A DNA stretch of 6,161 nucleotides from an uncultured Flavobacteriales bacterium (GTDB taxonomy: Bacteria; Bacteroidota; Bacteroidia; Flavobacteriales_D; Crocinitomicaceae), in contig CALJKJ010000044.1 of the NCBI GenBank assembly GCA_937973685.1, positions 1 to 6,161 of the forward strand, read 5' to 3'. The translations under genes were made by a program, and so were the position numbers. Positions 5,820-6,161 of the stretch are shown piece after piece (positions within the stretch are counted from its first letter, which is position 1; each line of letters opens with the position of its first letter). The notes under the pieces are model-generated. The model made no database searches, was not told where the DNA came from, and saw only the letters and a program-made list of their open reading frames with translations.

Positions 5820-6161
5820 TTTTAGAAGAATTTTCTCTGTTTTCTTGAATCGTCATGATACCTTTTTCCGTTTCTTTTTTGACACGAATCAATTTTCCTT
5901 CTTCATCGTATTCGTAGAGTTTGGCATAATTTCGTTCGTCCAATTCTGCCATTAATCGGAGTGTTAATGGGTCATATACGTACGTAATGGTGCTTCCATC
6001 AGTAGGGTAAATACGAATATCATCGAAGTAAGCACCGTTGAGTCCTCCTTTTAACAGCAACTTTAATTTACCATGTTGTACTACTTTTAAGGTGTCTTCA
6101 ATACGCTGCCATCCATCAATAATTTGACCTTGTGGTATACATGTTTTCAGGTAATTGTAAT
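5812..6161 (-). CDS. C-terminal end of a large YD-repeat-type protein, 5' part beyond window
   Basis: The frame is open from the right edge (first full codon at 6159) to TAA 5812-5814, giving 115 visible residues. A TTG at 6058-6060 could be taken as a start, but the frame continues upstream with sensible sequence (DGWQRIEDTLKVV), so the gene is a fragment. Residues about 15-52 read like the last strands of a galactose-binding-like jelly roll (GWQRIE, LKLLLKG, AYFDDIRIYP). Residues about 60-100 are a YD-type tail (YVYDPLTLRLMAELD, then LYEYDEEGKLIRVKKETEKG). A charged end, ENRENSSKND, follows. I recall this tail as a frequent C-terminus of large Bacteroidota surface proteins. No type IX sorting domain is visible at this end. 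The stop overlaps the next start by 8 bases, so translation of the two genes is probably coupled. Confidence 0.88.
   Translation of the reverse strand, partial: YNYLKTCIPQGQIIDGWQRIEDTLKVVQHGKLKLLLKGGLNGAYFDDIRIYPTDGSTITYVYDPLTLRLMAELDERNYAKLYEYDEEGKLIRVKKETEKGIMTIQENRENSSKND
5860..5982 (-). other. YD-repeat-like C-terminal tail
   Basis: Visible residues 60-100 contain two YD motifs 24 residues apart: YVYDPLTLRLMAELDERN (YD at 62-63) and LYEYDEEGKLIRVKKETEKG (YD at 84-85). The second fits 'Y.YDe.G.L..v...te.g', a canonical RHS/YD hairpin. It ends a protein rather than beginning a cocoon, so it may act as a docking strand or as a degenerate cap. Confidence 0.65.

Noticed and set aside
5812..6060. 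A separate 82-residue gene starting at TTG 6060
   Set aside because: The same frame is open to the right edge and encodes coherent strand-forming sequence upstream (DGWQRIEDTLKVV), so the TTG is an internal Leu codon of a larger protein.

Overview
The window is a fragment of one polycistronic unit read entirely on the minus strand. Low G+C, Asn/Thr/Gln/Ser-rich predicted proteins, the lack of obvious Shine-Dalgarno sequences and the protein signatures all point to the Bacteroidota. The order Flavobacteriales is my best guess, from recalled similarity to giant proteins of that group; no search was run.

Layout in transcription order, right to left. (1) 6161-5812 is the 3' end of a gene that begins outside the window. 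Its last 115 residues finish a jelly-roll-like strand pattern and then an RHS/YD-repeat-like tail. (2) 5819-5097 is a complete 240-residue exported protein. Its start overlaps the previous stop by 8 bases (ATGACTAA). It has a signal sequence and a strand pattern that suggests a LolA-like fold. (3) 5086 to 1 is one uninterrupted reading frame of at least 1,695 codons that runs off the left edge. It fills about 82% of the window. It starts with a signal peptide, followed by a beta-rich region, a fibronectin-III-like domain, two YD/RHS-like motifs and a second RHS-associated block. After these come a cysteine-rich segment, a long family-specific region, and at least three cysteine-bracketed modules of about 130-145 residues with the start of a fourth.

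Spacing (8-base overlap, then a 10-base gap) and shared strand imply one mRNA. The arrangement is a small exported protein between two large surface or secreted proteins with YD-type sequence. The simplest reading is a cell-surface or secreted apparatus in which the small protein is an accessory, for example a periplasmic chaperone or envelope-anchored partner. That role is inference. The biochemical function of the giant protein is unknown, and I see no catalytic motif in the visible part.

No RNA gene, CRISPR array, insertion sequence, promoter or terminator is supported, and there is no gene-free stretch longer than 10 bases. Short plus-strand ORFs are antisense shadows of the giant gene.
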